Both the position numbers and the translations under genes were made by a program. The notes under the pieces were generated by a model. That model had not been told where the DNA came from. It did no database searches and worked only from the letters and a program-made list of their open reading frames with translations. Below, one piece after another: positions 25,588-34,779 of a DNA stretch of 64,000 nucleotides (within the stretch, counting starts at the first letter, position 1; the number at the start of each line of letters is the position of its first letter). Source of the stretch: Methanothermobacter thermautotrophicus (GTDB lineage Archaea; Methanobacteriota; Methanobacteria; Methanobacteriales; Methanothermobacteraceae); assembly GCF_014889545.1 (NCBI RefSeq), contig NZ_QKOF01000006.1, forward strand, positions 372,001 to 436,000, read 5' to 3'.

Positions 25588-27075
25588 ATGGATTTCAGGT
25601 TCTATGGTGGAGTTGATGAGATAGGTGGTAACAGGATAGAGGTATCCTGCAAAGGTGATGGGATATTCCTTGACTTCGGGAAGAGATTCAACATTGAAAA
25701 CCTTTACTTTGATGAATTCCTGCAGCCCAGGAGCTTCAATGGCATCGCTGACCTCATTGAACTTGAGGCACTCCCATGGATACCCGGAGTTTACCGTGAG
25801 GACCAGGTGAGGTACCTTGGAATGAGATTCGAGGATGAGCCAGCAGTATCAGGCGTACTGCTCAGCCATCCCCACCTTGACCATGCTGGATGTCTAAAGT
25901 ACCTGCGCCACGATATACCATTCTACATGACAGAGGAGAGTTTTCTTGTTCTGAAGGCAATCGAGGACACATCCAACATGAGTTTAGATCTTCTTCACTA
26001 CAAACCCAAATTTCACTTCAAAGAGAAGAAGAGAAAGAGTGGAAACACATCACACACGAGGGACAGGGATACCAGAATAAATAGACCCATAAGATTGCTT
26101 GAACCCTATAAGACTGAGGATATTGGTGAATTCACCATAACCCAGGCTCCGGTTGATCATTCAGTGCCTGGTTCATGCGCATATCTAATAGAATCTGAGG
26201 AGGCCATCGTATACACTGGTGATATCAGGTTCAGGGGCCGGAGGGATCATGAATCCCGTAAATTCGTTAAAAAGGCAAGGAAGTTCTCCCCCAGCATCAT
26301 GATAACAGAGGGGACACGGATAGACCAGGATAACAGCACCTTTGAGGAGGATATTGAGAGGAGGACCTCAAACATAGCTGTTAATCACAGGGGACTTGTC
26401 ATCATCAATTACCCAATCAGAGACCTTGACCGTTTCCTGACATTCTACAGAGCCGCTGAGAACTCTGACAGGACCCTTGCAGTCAGCCTGAAACAGGCCT
26501 ACATCATTAGACTCTTTGAGGATCTGGGCTACCCCCGCTTAAGGGACCTGGCGGTCTACATACCAAGGCGTAACTGGGGACTGATAGCTGAGGACGCCTT
26601 CGTATGCTTTGACGGGGAATGGATACCTGCAGCGGACCTCCCTGAGGAATACATGGAACAGGACTACAGGGGATGGGAGAGGGCGTTCCTTGAACTTGAC
26701 AACACCATAACCTGCAGGGACCTCCGGGAGGAACCTGGGGAGTACCTATTCCAGTGCGACTACTTTGAATTCAAGGAGTTCATAGACATAAAACCGGAGG
26801 GGGCAGCCTACATCAAATCCAAGACAGAACCCTTCAACGAGGAGATGGAGATCGATGCAGAGCGTGAGAATAACTGGCTCAGGCACTTCGGAATATACCA
26901 GTACAGGAGGTTCCACTCATCTGGCCATGCAGGAAGATCAGATCTGATAGAAATGATACGGGAAATTGAGCCGGAAGCTATATACCCTGTGCACACCAGG
27001 AACCGGGAGGAATTTTTAATCTTTGAGGATGAGGGCATCAGGATCCTGGACCCTGAAGAAAAAATGGTTGATTAA
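25588..27075 (+). CDS. RNase J-like metallo-beta-lactamase-fold hydrolase
   Basis: This is a predicted nuclease of the MBL superfamily. The 495-residue protein starts DFRFYGGVDEIGGNRIEV, the usual beginning of RNase J-like proteins, which supports ATG 25588 over the frame 43 codons longer. The metal motif SHPHLDHAG gives H94, H96, D98 and H99. PVDHSVPGSCAYLIE and IVYTGDIRF supply further ligands at about 182-210. The C-terminal SSGHAGRSDLIEMI and IYPVHT segments match the beta-CASP part. An insertion of Lys/Arg-rich sequence at about 145-170 and an acidic substrate-side region are unusual, so the substrate may differ from canonical RNase J. Cytoplasmic. Confidence 0.85.
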   Translation: MDFRFYGGVDEIGGNRIEVSCKGDGIFLDFGKRFNIENLYFDEFLQPRSFNGIADLIELEALPWIPGVYREDQVRYLGMRFEDEPAVSGVLLSHPHLDHAGCLKYLRHDIPFYMTEESFLVLKAIEDTSNMSLDLLHYKPKFHFKEKKRKSGNTSHTRDRDTRINRPIRLLEPYKTEDIGEFTITQAPVDHSVPGSCAYLIESEEAIVYTGDIRFRGRRDHESRKFVKKARKFSPSIMITEGTRIDQDNSTFEEDIERRTSNIAVNHRGLVIINYPIRDLDRFLTFYRAAENSDRTLAVSLKQAYIIRLFEDLGYPRLRDLAVYIPRRNWGLIAEDAFVCFDGEWIPAADLPEEYMEQDYRGWERAFLELDNTITCRDLREEPGEYLFQCDYFEFKEFIDIKPEGAAYIKSKTEPFNEEMEIDAERENNWLRHFGIYQYRRFHSSGHAGRSDLIEMIREIEPEAIYPVHTRNREEFLIFEDEGIRILDPEEKMVD

Positions 27076-27084
27076 AAATAGGGC

Positions 27085-29181
27085 TTATACAGTTCTTATA
27101 TTCCTCTTCCTGTTGCCTGTAGCAATGTTCTTTGCAATGGTGGTCCTTTTACCTGAGGAGTATATGCCATAGTAGGAATTGTATGAGGCCCTGTTGTATG
27201 CTATGACAGCCCTGTAGGATGATGAACTTATCCCTGAACCCCTGTTCCTGTTTGCTGTGTTGTAGTATATCTTTGCATAGCTTCCCCTTGCGGTTATACC
27301 GTCCCCACCGTTTGCCTGTATGGTGTTCCTGTAGATGGTTGCTGATGAACCGGCTGCATAGACCCCGTAGCCACGGTTGCTGGTTACAGTGGATGAATAG
27401 ATAACTGAATTCGCACCACCTGTATAGATTCCATAACGGTTACCGTACACTGTGCACTGTTCTATCGTTGCAGTTCCCCTTGAATTCACACCGCAGTTCC
27501 TGTTAGCAGATATTCTGCTCAGGATCATCCTGAAGCTGGCTGTTCCGTACACACCATCGGTGTTCATCATGGATGTGCAGTTGTATATGATGGCATTCTT
27601 ACCGTAAATGGCTATGCCATTGCCAGCATTATCCGTGGCATTCACGGACCTTACAATGGCATCGGGACCATTTACCATGACTCCGTTCTGGCGGTTGGAT
27701 GTCGCGTTCCCCTCGACAATGTAGCTCCTGCCTCCGGAAATCCACACACCATCCCCCAGGTTGTTGAGTGCTTCAAAGTAGGTGATGGTTGTGTTGTACC
27801 CTGAGGCGTATATCCCGTTCCCACGGTTGAGGTTCGCAGTGACGTCCATTATCCTGGCGTTTATTCCTGTTGAATTTATCCCGCTGAGGGTGTTGTTGGT
27901 GGCGTTTTTAACGTAGTATAGGTAGAGGTTCTTTCCTGAGGAATAGATACCGTTCATCCCGTTCTTTTTAACCTCAACGAACCATATATATGCATTATCA
28001 CCAAGGGATGAGATTCCATTACGTGAATTTGAGGTCACATCAAGGATGATCTGCATACTTGCAGATGGCCCGGTTGAGAGTATACCGTTCTCACCATTGT
28101 AGGATGCGCTGGTTATATAGAAGAAGCTTGCATTGCTCCCACGGGAGTATATGCCGTTCCTGGCGTTGAAACTGGAATCAACGTATCTGAATGACATGTT
28201 ATCACCTGTGGAGTAAATCCCGTTTTCACCGTTGTAGTAGGCGTAGGAACTGCTGACTGTACAGCTGGATCCGGCTATGTTTATGCCGTTCTTCGTGTTG
28301 TTCTGGACGTAGGATCCCTGTATCGTGGACCCATTCCCTGCAACGTATATCCCGTCACCACCCGAATACTTGACAGTGTTTGAGTTTATGCTTGCATTTT
28401 TCCCTGTGGAGTATATGCCTGTCCCGTTGTTTCTGAGGACCGTGTTGTTTGTTATCAGCGAGTTATTGCCTGAGGATCTTATACCGTCTCCTGAGTTATA
28501 TGATATGCTGTTCCTTATTATGGAGGTTCCATGTGCATCTGATGTTACCCCATCATCCTTTGAGAGGTATATGGTGTTCCCCTCTGCGACACATCCTTCC
28601 CCATGGATGAGGATCCCGCTTCCGTTGCTGTTTGTTATATTGTTGCCCTGGATCCTTGCATTTTTACCATTCACAATGATTCCATGTGACGCTGAACCGT
28701 TTATGTAACTGCTGGTAATGGTTACATTGTCCCCAGACACCACCACGCCTGAGGTGGGGTTGAGTATCCTTGAATCATTGACCCTGGAGGAATTTCCTGT
28801 GATATTCAGGTTGCCTGTAATGTTCGTGCTGCTGAGGTTGCAGCCATTACCCCTGAGGGTCAATGACCCGTTTACACTGAAACCGGTTATGTTTGAAGGT
28901 GAAATGGAGTCAATTACACCATTCAGCCTGACTGTACCTGCTGCAACCAGGGAGATGGTCCTGTTTATCAGTATATTAACGGCATCATACACGCCATCCA
29001 GGAAGGTGAAGGTGTCACCATCCTCAAGGGTGTATTCGGTCCCGTTTAGCGTGAAGGTCCCCTGCAAACCATCAGGTGTGAACACCTGAAGGTAGGTCGT
29101 GTTATCAACGATGTAGTCTGCACCGTAACTGGATCCAGTGAGCAGAGTCATTCCAATAAAGATAATGAACCCCCATTTCAT
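27085..29181 (-). CDS. Secreted parallel beta-helix surface protein
   Basis: The 698-residue protein has a signal peptide (hydrophobic residues 4-18, ending SSYGAD). The rest is made of about 23-residue repeats with the core NGIYSSGKNASI in many variants, typical of right-handed beta-helix (NosD/pectate-lyase-like) proteins. Many N-x-S/T sites and no membrane anchor suggest it is secreted or bound to the pseudomurein wall. It resembles the adhesin-like proteins common in Methanobacteriales. The start is uncertain: GGAGGT at about 29200 is 18 bases from ATG 29181 but about 6 bases from an in-frame ATT four codons upstream. It is convergent with the RNase J-like gene. Confidence 0.85.
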   Translation of the reverse strand: MKWGFIIFIGMTLLTGSSYGADYIVDNTTYLQVFTPDGLQGTFTLNGTEYTLEDGDTFTFLDGVYDAVNILINRTISLVAAGTVRLNGVIDSISPSNITGFSVNGSLTLRGNGCNLSSTNITGNLNITGNSSRVNDSRILNPTSGVVVSGDNVTITSSYINGSASHGIIVNGKNARIQGNNITNSNGSGILIHGEGCVAEGNTIYLSKDDGVTSDAHGTSIIRNSISYNSGDGIRSSGNNSLITNNTVLRNNGTGIYSTGKNASINSNTVKYSGGDGIYVAGNGSTIQGSYVQNNTKNGINIAGSSCTVSSSYAYYNGENGIYSTGDNMSFRYVDSSFNARNGIYSRGSNASFFYITSASYNGENGILSTGPSASMQIILDVTSNSRNGISSLGDNAYIWFVEVKKNGMNGIYSSGKNLYLYYVKNATNNTLSGINSTGINARIMDVTANLNRGNGIYASGYNTTITYFEALNNLGDGVWISGGRSYIVEGNATSNRQNGVMVNGPDAIVRSVNATDNAGNGIAIYGKNAIIYNCTSMMNTDGVYGTASFRMILSRISANRNCGVNSRGTATIEQCTVYGNRYGIYTGGANSVIYSSTVTSNRGYGVYAAGSSATIYRNTIQANGGDGITARGSYAKIYYNTANRNRGSGISSSSYRAVIAYNRASYNSYYGIYSSGKRTTIAKNIATGNRKRNIRTV

Positions 29182-29225
29182 TGAGTCTTTAATAATCAGA
29201 CCTCCTCTTGATTTTCATAACAATA

Positions 29226-29257
29226 AGTTATTGTTTATCACAGTTATTGTTTATCAC
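29226..29257 (-). repeat. Perfect tandem 16-base repeat in the beta-helix promoter
   Basis: AGTTATTGTTTATCAC occurs twice without a gap (29226-29241 and 29242-29257). On the minus strand the TATA-like CTTATATC lies just upstream (about 29260-29268), so the repeat covers the region from TATA to transcription start. It is well placed as an operator. AATAAGTTATTG just next to it adds a further partial copy. Confidence 0.7.
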
Positions 29258-29297
29258 GAAGATATAAGTTTTTAGAAATCAGCTGAAATAAGATTCA

Positions 29298-29313
29298 GAA
29301 AAAAAAGGAAAAA
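29298..29313 (-). terminator. T-run after the CHB_HEX-like gene
   Basis: Minus-strand sequence AATTTTTCCTTTTTTTTC follows the stop at 29334 by about 20 bases, a T-rich terminator that also separates this gene from the promoter of the beta-helix gene. Confidence 0.45.
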
Positions 29314-29333
29314 TTAAGGGTTTCAGTAGGTTT

Positions 29334-29999
29334 TCAGTTGGTTGCCTGGAGTTCCTGGTAGTACTGTTTTATCTGTTTGTAGGTCCAGTAGTATCTCCAC
29401 TTGTATCTCCATTTACCGTGGTACCTGTACCACTTCTTGTACCATTTTTTGACCCTGACCTTTGAGGTTTTGACCTTCGTTACCAGTCTTGCTGGCGTGT
29501 TTTTTATTATGCCCATCTGTGTTGTGTTGGTGCTGTTTTTGAGGTACTTCATGATTGTGTTGCCTGTTAGGGCTACCGGGGTGGTGTATGGGGTTATGTT
29601 GCCGTTTCCTAGCTGGTAGTAGGTTCCGTTGGGTAGCTGTATCAGTGGTGTTCCGTTGATGAACATGAGCTGGGGGTATGTTCTGTTTGTTATGTTTCCT
29701 GTGAGGGTGTGCTGTATTATACCGTAGGTTACGGTGCCGTTTTTCACTATCATGTACTTGATGTTCACCGTCCTGTTGAGAACAACTGGAGATGTATACC
29801 TCGTACTGTTGTTGGTTGGTATACCGCCGTCAAGGGTGTAGTAGACACCGTCTGAGGGTGCAGCTGTGACCACGAAGTCACCTGACCCCCCTGTAGGCAA
29901 TTCACCTGTCATTATATCATCGGTTGCTGCTGCCTGACCCATCCCGAGGATGATGGTGGCAACAAAAACCGCCATTAAAACACCATATTTTTCCTTCAT
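29334..29999 (-). CDS. Secreted CHB_HEX-like protein with Tyr/Trp/Lys-rich C-terminal tail
   Basis: The 221-residue protein has a signal peptide (about 1-25). Two diverged repeats resemble the CHB_HEX_C beta-sandwich: GVYYTLDGGIPTNNSTRYTS at about 51-70 and GTYYQLGNGNITPYTTPVAL further on. It ends in an extremely basic and aromatic tail (about 175-221) with KKWYKKWYRYHGKWRYKWR. It has no membrane anchor; the tail may bind the pseudomurein wall or its anionic groups (inference). GGGAGG lies six bases before ATG 29999 and a TATA-like CATATATTT lies at about 30047-30056. Confidence 0.8.
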   Translation of the reverse strand: MKEKYGVLMAVFVATIILGMGQAAATDDIMTGELPTGGSGDFVVTAAPSDGVYYTLDGGIPTNNSTRYTSPVVLNRTVNIKYMIVKNGTVTYGIIQHTLTGNITNRTYPQLMFINGTPLIQLPNGTYYQLGNGNITPYTTPVALTGNTIMKYLKNSTNTTQMGIIKNTPARLVTKVKTSKVRVKKWYKKWYRYHGKWRYKWRYYWTYKQIKQYYQELQATN

Positions 30000-30211
30000 T
30001 TCATGCCTCCCTTAGTTGGTAGTACATTTACATTAGTAAATAATATCAAATATATGACTTTTTCCATTTGATAATAAGCTTTATATACTAAATTAAAATT
30101 TACATGAAATTTTATAAAATAAATTTTAATAAATTTCCTGTAAGTTTCCTGGAAGCATAAGAAGCCTAAAAATTTCGGTTTATGAGAATTTTCGATGCAT
30201 TGAGGGAATCA

Positions 30212-30751
30212 TCACCCCTTCTTAATCACCTGATGGGGTTTTAGCACACCGACACCTGTGGAATCACCCACCACCTCAATCTGGATGATCCAGTCGGGCT
30301 CATCTGCTTCCCTGATGGGGAAACGTTCCATAAGAGCCTCTGAAACAGCTTCAATAAGCTCATCAGCAGACTTTATATACCTTCTACCCCTCAAGTCACA
30401 GAACACCCTGAAGGTTTCACCTGCTTTAACCTTCCCGGATACCAGCACCATTATCTTCTCAATTATACTGTCCAGTCTTGTCTTCACAACAGCCTCCACA
30501 GGGACAACCTTGGATATGACCGTGGTTGGAGAATTTTTGATAATATTAGCCGCTTCAAGGGGATCCATATTAAGATCAAACAACAGAACATTTGGAAAAT
30601 CAGATTCAATGACTCTGAGTTCACCCTCATACCTGGATAGTGCCATTTCAACCTCTTCAAGACCAACTATCTCCTCACCTGCAGCGCCGCCCTTCTGTCC
30701 ACGCAGTGTAACAAGGAGGTTAAAATTTTCAGGACCCTTCAAAGAAATCAC
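30212..30751 (-). CDS. THUMP-domain RNA-binding protein
   Basis: The 179-residue protein fits the archaeal THUMP-domain family (COG1818-like). It starts FNLLVTLRGQKGGAAGEEIV, continues with VLLFDLNMDPLEAANIIKNS, and the THUMP core runs through FRVFCDLRGRRYIKSADELI and DWIIQIEVVGDSTGVGVL. THUMP domains bind structured RNA, usually tRNA; the protein has no catalytic domain of its own. A 36-base polypurine-poor gap precedes it and its own TATA-like elements are unclear. Confidence 0.85.
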   Translation of the reverse strand: MISLKGPENFNLLVTLRGQKGGAAGEEIVGLEEVEMALSRYEGELRVIESDFPNVLLFDLNMDPLEAANIIKNSPTTVISKVVPVEAVVKTRLDSIIEKIMVLVSGKVKAGETFRVFCDLRGRRYIKSADELIEAVSEALMERFPIREADEPDWIIQIEVVGDSTGVGVLKPHQVIKKG

Positions 30752-30842
30752 CCCCTTAAATAACTATGTCCAATGACACATAAGTCATTTACTGACCAGC
30801 GCACTGCAGTGGATTAGGGCCCCTCAGGGAATTAACACACAT

Positions 30843-30911
30843 TCATTTTAACTTATCGAGCTTACTTCGGAGGTCCCCATCCTCGGGGGCCTTAACACCA
30901 CTCAACTTCAT
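30843..30911 (-). CDS. 22-residue ORF overlapping the preceding stop by ATGA
   Basis: The short frame MKLSGVKAPEDGDLRSKLDK (two residues more before the stop) begins inside the stop codon of the small membrane protein (ATGA overlap). It is charged and soluble. The overlap is the usual coupling pattern in this genome, but a peptide this short could be a chance frame. Confidence 0.35.
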   Translation of the reverse strand: MKLSGVKAPEDGDLRSKLDKLK

Positions 30912-31135
30912 TCCGGTTCAAGGTTGTATATGAGGAATCCAAGTATGAACCCGAATATACCAAAGGCAACAAAGCCCTCAAGGGCTGAGGCCAGGACATC
31001 CCCTCCAATTTCCATCCTCCCGATCATCCCCCAGATGAAGAGGACAGCAGAACCCAGAACAGCCATTATAAATGAGATCTTAATGGAATACTTCAGTCTT
31101 TCAATCAAGGTATTCACCTTATCCAAGTTTCTCAT
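30908..31135 (-). CDS. Small two-span membrane protein
   Basis: The 75-residue protein has two hydrophobic helices (about 20-40 and 50-70) joined by a short loop with GRMEIGGD. The start is ATG 31135, behind a perfect AGGAGGCTCC site that lies within the last codons of the Fe-S aldo-keto reductase; the two genes overlap by 17 bases. No family recognised. Probably co-translated with the reductase. Confidence 0.65.
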   Translation of the reverse strand: MRNLDKVNTLIERLKYSIKISFIMAVLGSAVLFIWGMIGRMEIGGDVLASALEGFVAFGIFGFILGFLIYNLEPE

Positions 31136-32222
31136 GGAGCCTCCTGAGTTCAGAGGGTATATCAATCATCTGGGGGCAGGGCATGCAGGAACAACACCCT
31201 GAACAGTTTGAGGCCCTCTCAGCCTCACCCATAATCTTACGGTACTCTGTCCTGACACCCCTCGTACTCATGAACCGGTATATCTCGTTCAGCAGTCTGA
31301 GGTTACGGGGTATGTCCACGCCCTCAGGGCAGGGCATGCAGTAGCCACACTCACTGCAGGGGACACTCTTTCTCATACGGTAGGCCCTCCGTACCTCCCT
31401 TAGAATGGCCTGATCATCCTCTGTAAGTTCCTCAGGGGATGAAGCGATTCTGATGTTCTCCCTCACCTCAGAGGTGCTGCTCATTCCACTCAGAACAACA
31501 TCAACGTCATCCATGTCCCACAGGTACCGTAGACACCACTCCACAGGTTTCCTTTGGGTTTCGGCCATCCCATATATCTCCATAACCTCAGGGGGAATGT
31601 TCCGGACCAGTGAACCTCCACGGAGGGGCTCCATTATCACGGTACCCGCACCCTGACCCCTGGCATGGGATATGGTGGCAGGGTTTGCCTGTTCATCGTC
31701 AACTATGTTGTGCTGGACCTGAACAAGGTCCCAGTCGTAGGCCTCGAATATATCAAAGAAGACGTCTGCAGTGTCATGGAATGAGAAACCAACATATATA
31801 CCCTCGTCACGAAGGGAGTCCAGGAATTCCATCACCCCCATGTCCATCAGGACAGACCATGACTCCATTTTAAGGTTATGGAGGAGGTAAATATCCAGCC
31901 TACCCCGGAGTCTCTCCCTCTGCTCATTCAGATAACTCTCCATGTCCCTCCGGTCCCTCACCAGCCAGGTGGGGAGCTTGGTTGCAACGTAAACATCAGG
32001 ATAATCATTTTCTGAGAGGAAATCTCCTATGAAAACCTCACTCTTACCACCATGGTAGGTGTAGGCGGTGTCAATGTAGTTTATGCCGTTATCAAGGGCG
32101 AAAGCCAGGATCCTATCTGCAGCAGGTCTTTCAAGCCTGCCATTGACCTCTGGAAACCGCATAACGCCAATACCAAGAACAGATGCCTCTATATCTGTTG
32201 ATCCAAGTTTCCTGCGGATCAT
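31119..32222 (-). CDS. Aldo/keto reductase with C-terminal 4Fe-4S domain
   Basis: This is a predicted oxidoreductase. The 367-residue protein has an AKR barrel (RRKLGSTDIEASVLGIGVMR; the catalytic-type INYIDTAYTYHGGKSE at about 48-63) followed by a ferredoxin-like region with CSECGYCMPCPEGVDIP and CSGCCSCMPCPQMIDIP. This layout belongs to the COG1453-type reductases of anaerobes. ATG 32222 follows AGGTGAAATCT, so the five extra upstream codons are left out. It is downstream of the DUF1284 gene, another Cys-rich protein. Substrate and electron donor are unknown. Confidence 0.9.
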   Translation of the reverse strand: MIRRKLGSTDIEASVLGIGVMRFPEVNGRLERPAADRILAFALDNGINYIDTAYTYHGGKSEVFIGDFLSENDYPDVYVATKLPTWLVRDRRDMESYLNEQRERLRGRLDIYLLHNLKMESWSVLMDMGVMEFLDSLRDEGIYVGFSFHDTADVFFDIFEAYDWDLVQVQHNIVDDEQANPATISHARGQGAGTVIMEPLRGGSLVRNIPPEVMEIYGMAETQRKPVEWCLRYLWDMDDVDVVLSGMSSTSEVRENIRIASSPEELTEDDQAILREVRRAYRMRKSVPCSECGYCMPCPEGVDIPRNLRLLNEIYRFMSTRGVRTEYRKIMGEAERASNCSGCCSCMPCPQMIDIPSELRRLHEKLG

Positions 32223-32237
32223 AGATTTCACCTGCAA

Positions 32238-32639
32238 TTACCTGTGGATGAGGCATACATCCATCCAGGAGCAACCCCCGCATATCTCCATGACCCTGCC
32301 TGAATTGATTAGAGCAAGCAGGGCGCCTTCAATGTCATGGAATGCCACCATGCATCCGCTCTCCAGGTTAAGGAGTTCCAGGACCCTCCGGTCCATGGAC
32401 CTGATTTTTTCTTCATCCCTGAGACACCGGAGCCCATCCAGGAATGGGCAGGCCATGCATATGTCATCTGCAGAATCAACGATCATGATGGAAACTGAGG
32501 GGTCAGCCATTATTTCATTGATGATGCGTGCAAGGTTTTCTGTGAACTCCTCACTGTAGCCGTACCCCTGAAAACCCCTCATGCAGAGGAGGTGGTGGGC
32601 CCTGATGGTTAAATCAGGGAACCCTCCAGCCTTCTGCAT
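32238..32639 (-). CDS. DUF1284 family protein
   Basis: The 133-residue protein matches DUF1284: TIRAHHLLCMRGFQGYGYS at the N terminus, then VDSADDICMACPFLDGLRC, and a final pair of Cys in CGGCSWMDVC. The conserved Cys set suggests an Fe-S cluster or zinc site. The start is uncertain (ATG 32639, or GTG 32660 seven codons earlier); both overlap the end of bioY. It lies between bioY and the Fe-S aldo-keto reductase in one operon. Confidence 0.85.
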   Translation of the reverse strand: MQKAGGFPDLTIRAHHLLCMRGFQGYGYSEEFTENLARIINEIMADPSVSIMIVDSADDICMACPFLDGLRCLRDEEKIRSMDRRVLELLNLESGCMVAFHDIEGALLALINSGRVMEICGGCSWMDVCLIHR

Positions 32640-33276
32640 TCTGGACGTCAACCTCTTCACCGTAGGGCTCCTTGGGTGTTATTGCCCTTGTGAGGGCAGC
32701 AGCCCCTGTTATCTTCAGAATATCCCCTGGTATGAAGGGCAGCAGCCCCATTACCAGGAGTTCCCATGCCCCGGGCAGTGTGCCCTGGGTCCTGAGGCTC
32801 CATAATCCCAGGACAACAAGTCCTGGTATATATATGAGCCCGAAGTTTGCTATCAGCATGAGTCCCAGCATTGGTGTGAACTTCCTGGCCCTTATGTGCC
32901 TGTCAACGAAGTGGCCCAGAAGAAGGGCTGCAAGGACGAATCCCAGCAGGTAACCGCCTGTGGCCCCCATGAGGACTTCAGGACCGCCACTCATACCTGC
33001 GAACCAGGGCATGCCTGCTGCACCGATGATCACGTAGATGAGCTGGCTCAGCCCACCCCAGTATCTTCCAAGGACAACACCTGACATGAGGACTGCCAGT
33101 GTCTGGGCTGTGATAGGTACTGGTGTCCATGGCAGTGGAATGACAACCTGGGCCATCACGCCTGTTACACAGGCCATGAAAAAGGCCAGCACAGTCTTGT
33201 TCATCCAGTTCTGATTGTGTCTCCATCTGAATAATGTGTAACGCATCCTGTAGTATCCCTCAAGGTTAATGTTCAT
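32614..33276 (-). CDS. bioY: Biotin ECF transporter substrate-binding protein BioY
   Basis: This is the membrane S component for biotin uptake. The 220-residue protein has six helices with the BioY motifs VMAQVVIPLPWTPVPITAQT, LAVLMSGVVLGRYWGGLSQL and GATGGYLLGFVLAALLLG. No EcfA or EcfT genes are adjacent, so it works alone or with energising subunits encoded elsewhere. It is the first gene of an operon with DUF1284 and the aldo-keto reductase. The 150-base upstream spacer holds its promoter. Confidence 0.92.
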   Translation of the reverse strand: MNINLEGYYRMRYTLFRWRHNQNWMNKTVLAFFMACVTGVMAQVVIPLPWTPVPITAQTLAVLMSGVVLGRYWGGLSQLIYVIIGAAGMPWFAGMSGGPEVLMGATGGYLLGFVLAALLLGHFVDRHIRARKFTPMLGLMLIANFGLIYIPGLVVLGLWSLRTQGTLPGAWELLVMGLLPFIPGDILKITGAAALTRAITPKEPYGEEVDVQNAEGWRVP

Positions 33277-33426
33277 ATCCTAACCTCCCTGAAGTGAATA
33301 AGTGACATAATTAGAGTCCCTTAGATACTTGGTCCTCTGAGGATAAAAAAGTTTTGTATCTTCATCTGACTTAGGGGATTTCCCGGTCTTAGGATAGGAG
33401 TTCTTCATGTGCTCTGTGATGGGGGA

Positions 33427-34773
33427 TTATTCAACTTCATCGGCGAGGCCCCTGATTCTATCCACGTAGTCATCTATCCTGAATTTCCTCTTAAGTCCAC
33501 GGTCATTCATGTACCTGACCTTACCGAAGATCTCCCTTTCAGCCCAGGCACGGTCATGTTTGCCGAAGCACCATGCAACTCCTGCGAATCCATTGGGGTC
33601 CCTGCCATCAATCTCATACCTGTCATTAAGGTAAAGGGCAATGTCGTAGGCCCTTGCAGGGTGATCGGTCCATTCAAGTATCTTCTTACCCCAGTACATC
33701 CTCATATAGCCATGCATCTTCCCGGTGATAACCATCTCCTTCTGTGCAGCATTCCAGTAGGGGTCATGGGTACTGGCGGATTCAAGTTCCCTGAGGCTGT
33801 ACTCATAGTCCCTGGGATCGGCCACATGGTCCATGAGGGTCCTGTGGGCCCATTCAGGGAGGCAGCTGATGCTGGAGTAACTGTCACTGTAGTGTACAAA
33901 GTTCATGCTGAGCTCCCGCCTCACAATTAGCTCCTCAAGGAACTCAGGGCACCTGCCGGCCTCTGAAGCCCTCAGTGCAAGGTATAGTGGAGATATGTGT
34001 CCAAAGTGCAGGTAGGGGCTCATATTGGAGAGGCAGTTCTTCACGGGGTCGTTCCTGTACCTCTCAAAGCATTCAAGTTTTTCCCTCAGGAACTCATCAA
34101 AAATGGCCAGGGCCCTGGATGTTCCTCCCCTGAAGATTGAAGGATCCAGTTCATCACGGGTCCTGAAACCCCTGACCACATCCTCAAATTCTGGGCCCGG
34201 TTCAAGGTCCAGGGAATCAACATGCAGGGTTCTCATCCTCAGGGGGACCATGAACCTCTTCAGCTGTCTCTTTATCTTAGGTCTGAAGGTCCCTGCAGAG
34301 TACTCCTCCTTATCAGAGGCCACCTCGACGGGTACTATTACGTTGGACTCAACCTGGGTGAGTGGGATGTGGAGTGCACCTGCAGCCTCATCCACCCATT
34401 CCTTCTGTATGTCAAGGTATCCCCTGTCTGTCACAGCTGCAACGGCATCATCAGCATATTTAAGAAGAACTGAGGGTGGAGAGCCCCTTTCAACCACAAG
34501 TTGAATCCCCCTTTCTCTGAGATCCCGCCTCACATCCCTGAGACCCTCAAGGAGGAAACGGTAATGGCGGGAGTTGGCGTTTGGGAAATCATCTGTAAGG
34601 CCAAAGACCACGAGAAGGGGCTTTCTGAGACTGTTGGCGGTTTCAATGGCGTATTCAAGTGCATGGTTCCAGTGGCTCCTCACCGATGCCTGCATCCAGT
34701 ACACAACGTAACTGCCGCCGGGATCGGGTCCCTCGCTGTTGAGGCTTCTTATCCTTTCAGCATGTATCATCAT
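33427..34773 (-). CDS. phr: Class II CPD photolyase
   Basis: This is a light-driven repair enzyme for cyclobutane pyrimidine dimers, using FADH-. The 448-residue protein has the N-terminal antenna domain ([20 protein letters not shown]) and the class II C-terminal signature [20 protein letters not shown] followed by [21 protein letters not shown] lies in the FAD region. Methanogen photolyases are known to use 8-hydroxy-5-deazaflavin as antenna; that is family knowledge. Its start is 6 bases after the stop of the TudS-like gene, so they form an operon. Confidence 0.96.
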   Translation of the reverse strand: MMIHAERIRSLNSEGPDPGGSYVVYWMQASVRSHWNHALEYAIETANSLRKPLLVVFGLTDDFPNANSRHYRFLLEGLRDVRRDLRERGIQLVVERGSPPSVLLKYADDAVAAVTDRGYLDIQKEWVDEAAGALHIPLTQVESNVIVPVEVASDKEEYSAGTFRPKIKRQLKRFMVPLRMRTLHVDSLDLEPGPEFEDVVRGFRTRDELDPSIFRGGTSRALAIFDEFLREKLECFERYRNDPVKNCLSNMSPYLHFGHISPLYLALRASEAGRCPEFLEELIVRRELSMNFVHYSDSYSSISCLPEWAHRTLMDHVADPRDYEYSLRELESASTHDPYWNAAQKEMVITGKMHGYMRMYWGKKILEWTDHPARAYDIALYLNDRYEIDGRDPNGFAGVAWCFGKHDRAWAEREIFGKVRYMNDRGLKRKFRIDDYVDRIRGLADEVE

Positions 34774-34779
34774 GATCCC

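Noticed and set aside
27085-29181. CRISPR-like periodic repeats
   Set aside because: The periodicity is protein-level (about 23-residue beta-helix rungs) with variable DNA and an open frame; no constant repeats with unique spacers exist here or elsewhere in the window.
33409-33930. Plus-strand frame of 173 codons over the photolyase gene
   Set aside because: Antisense to the conserved class II photolyase C-terminal domain.
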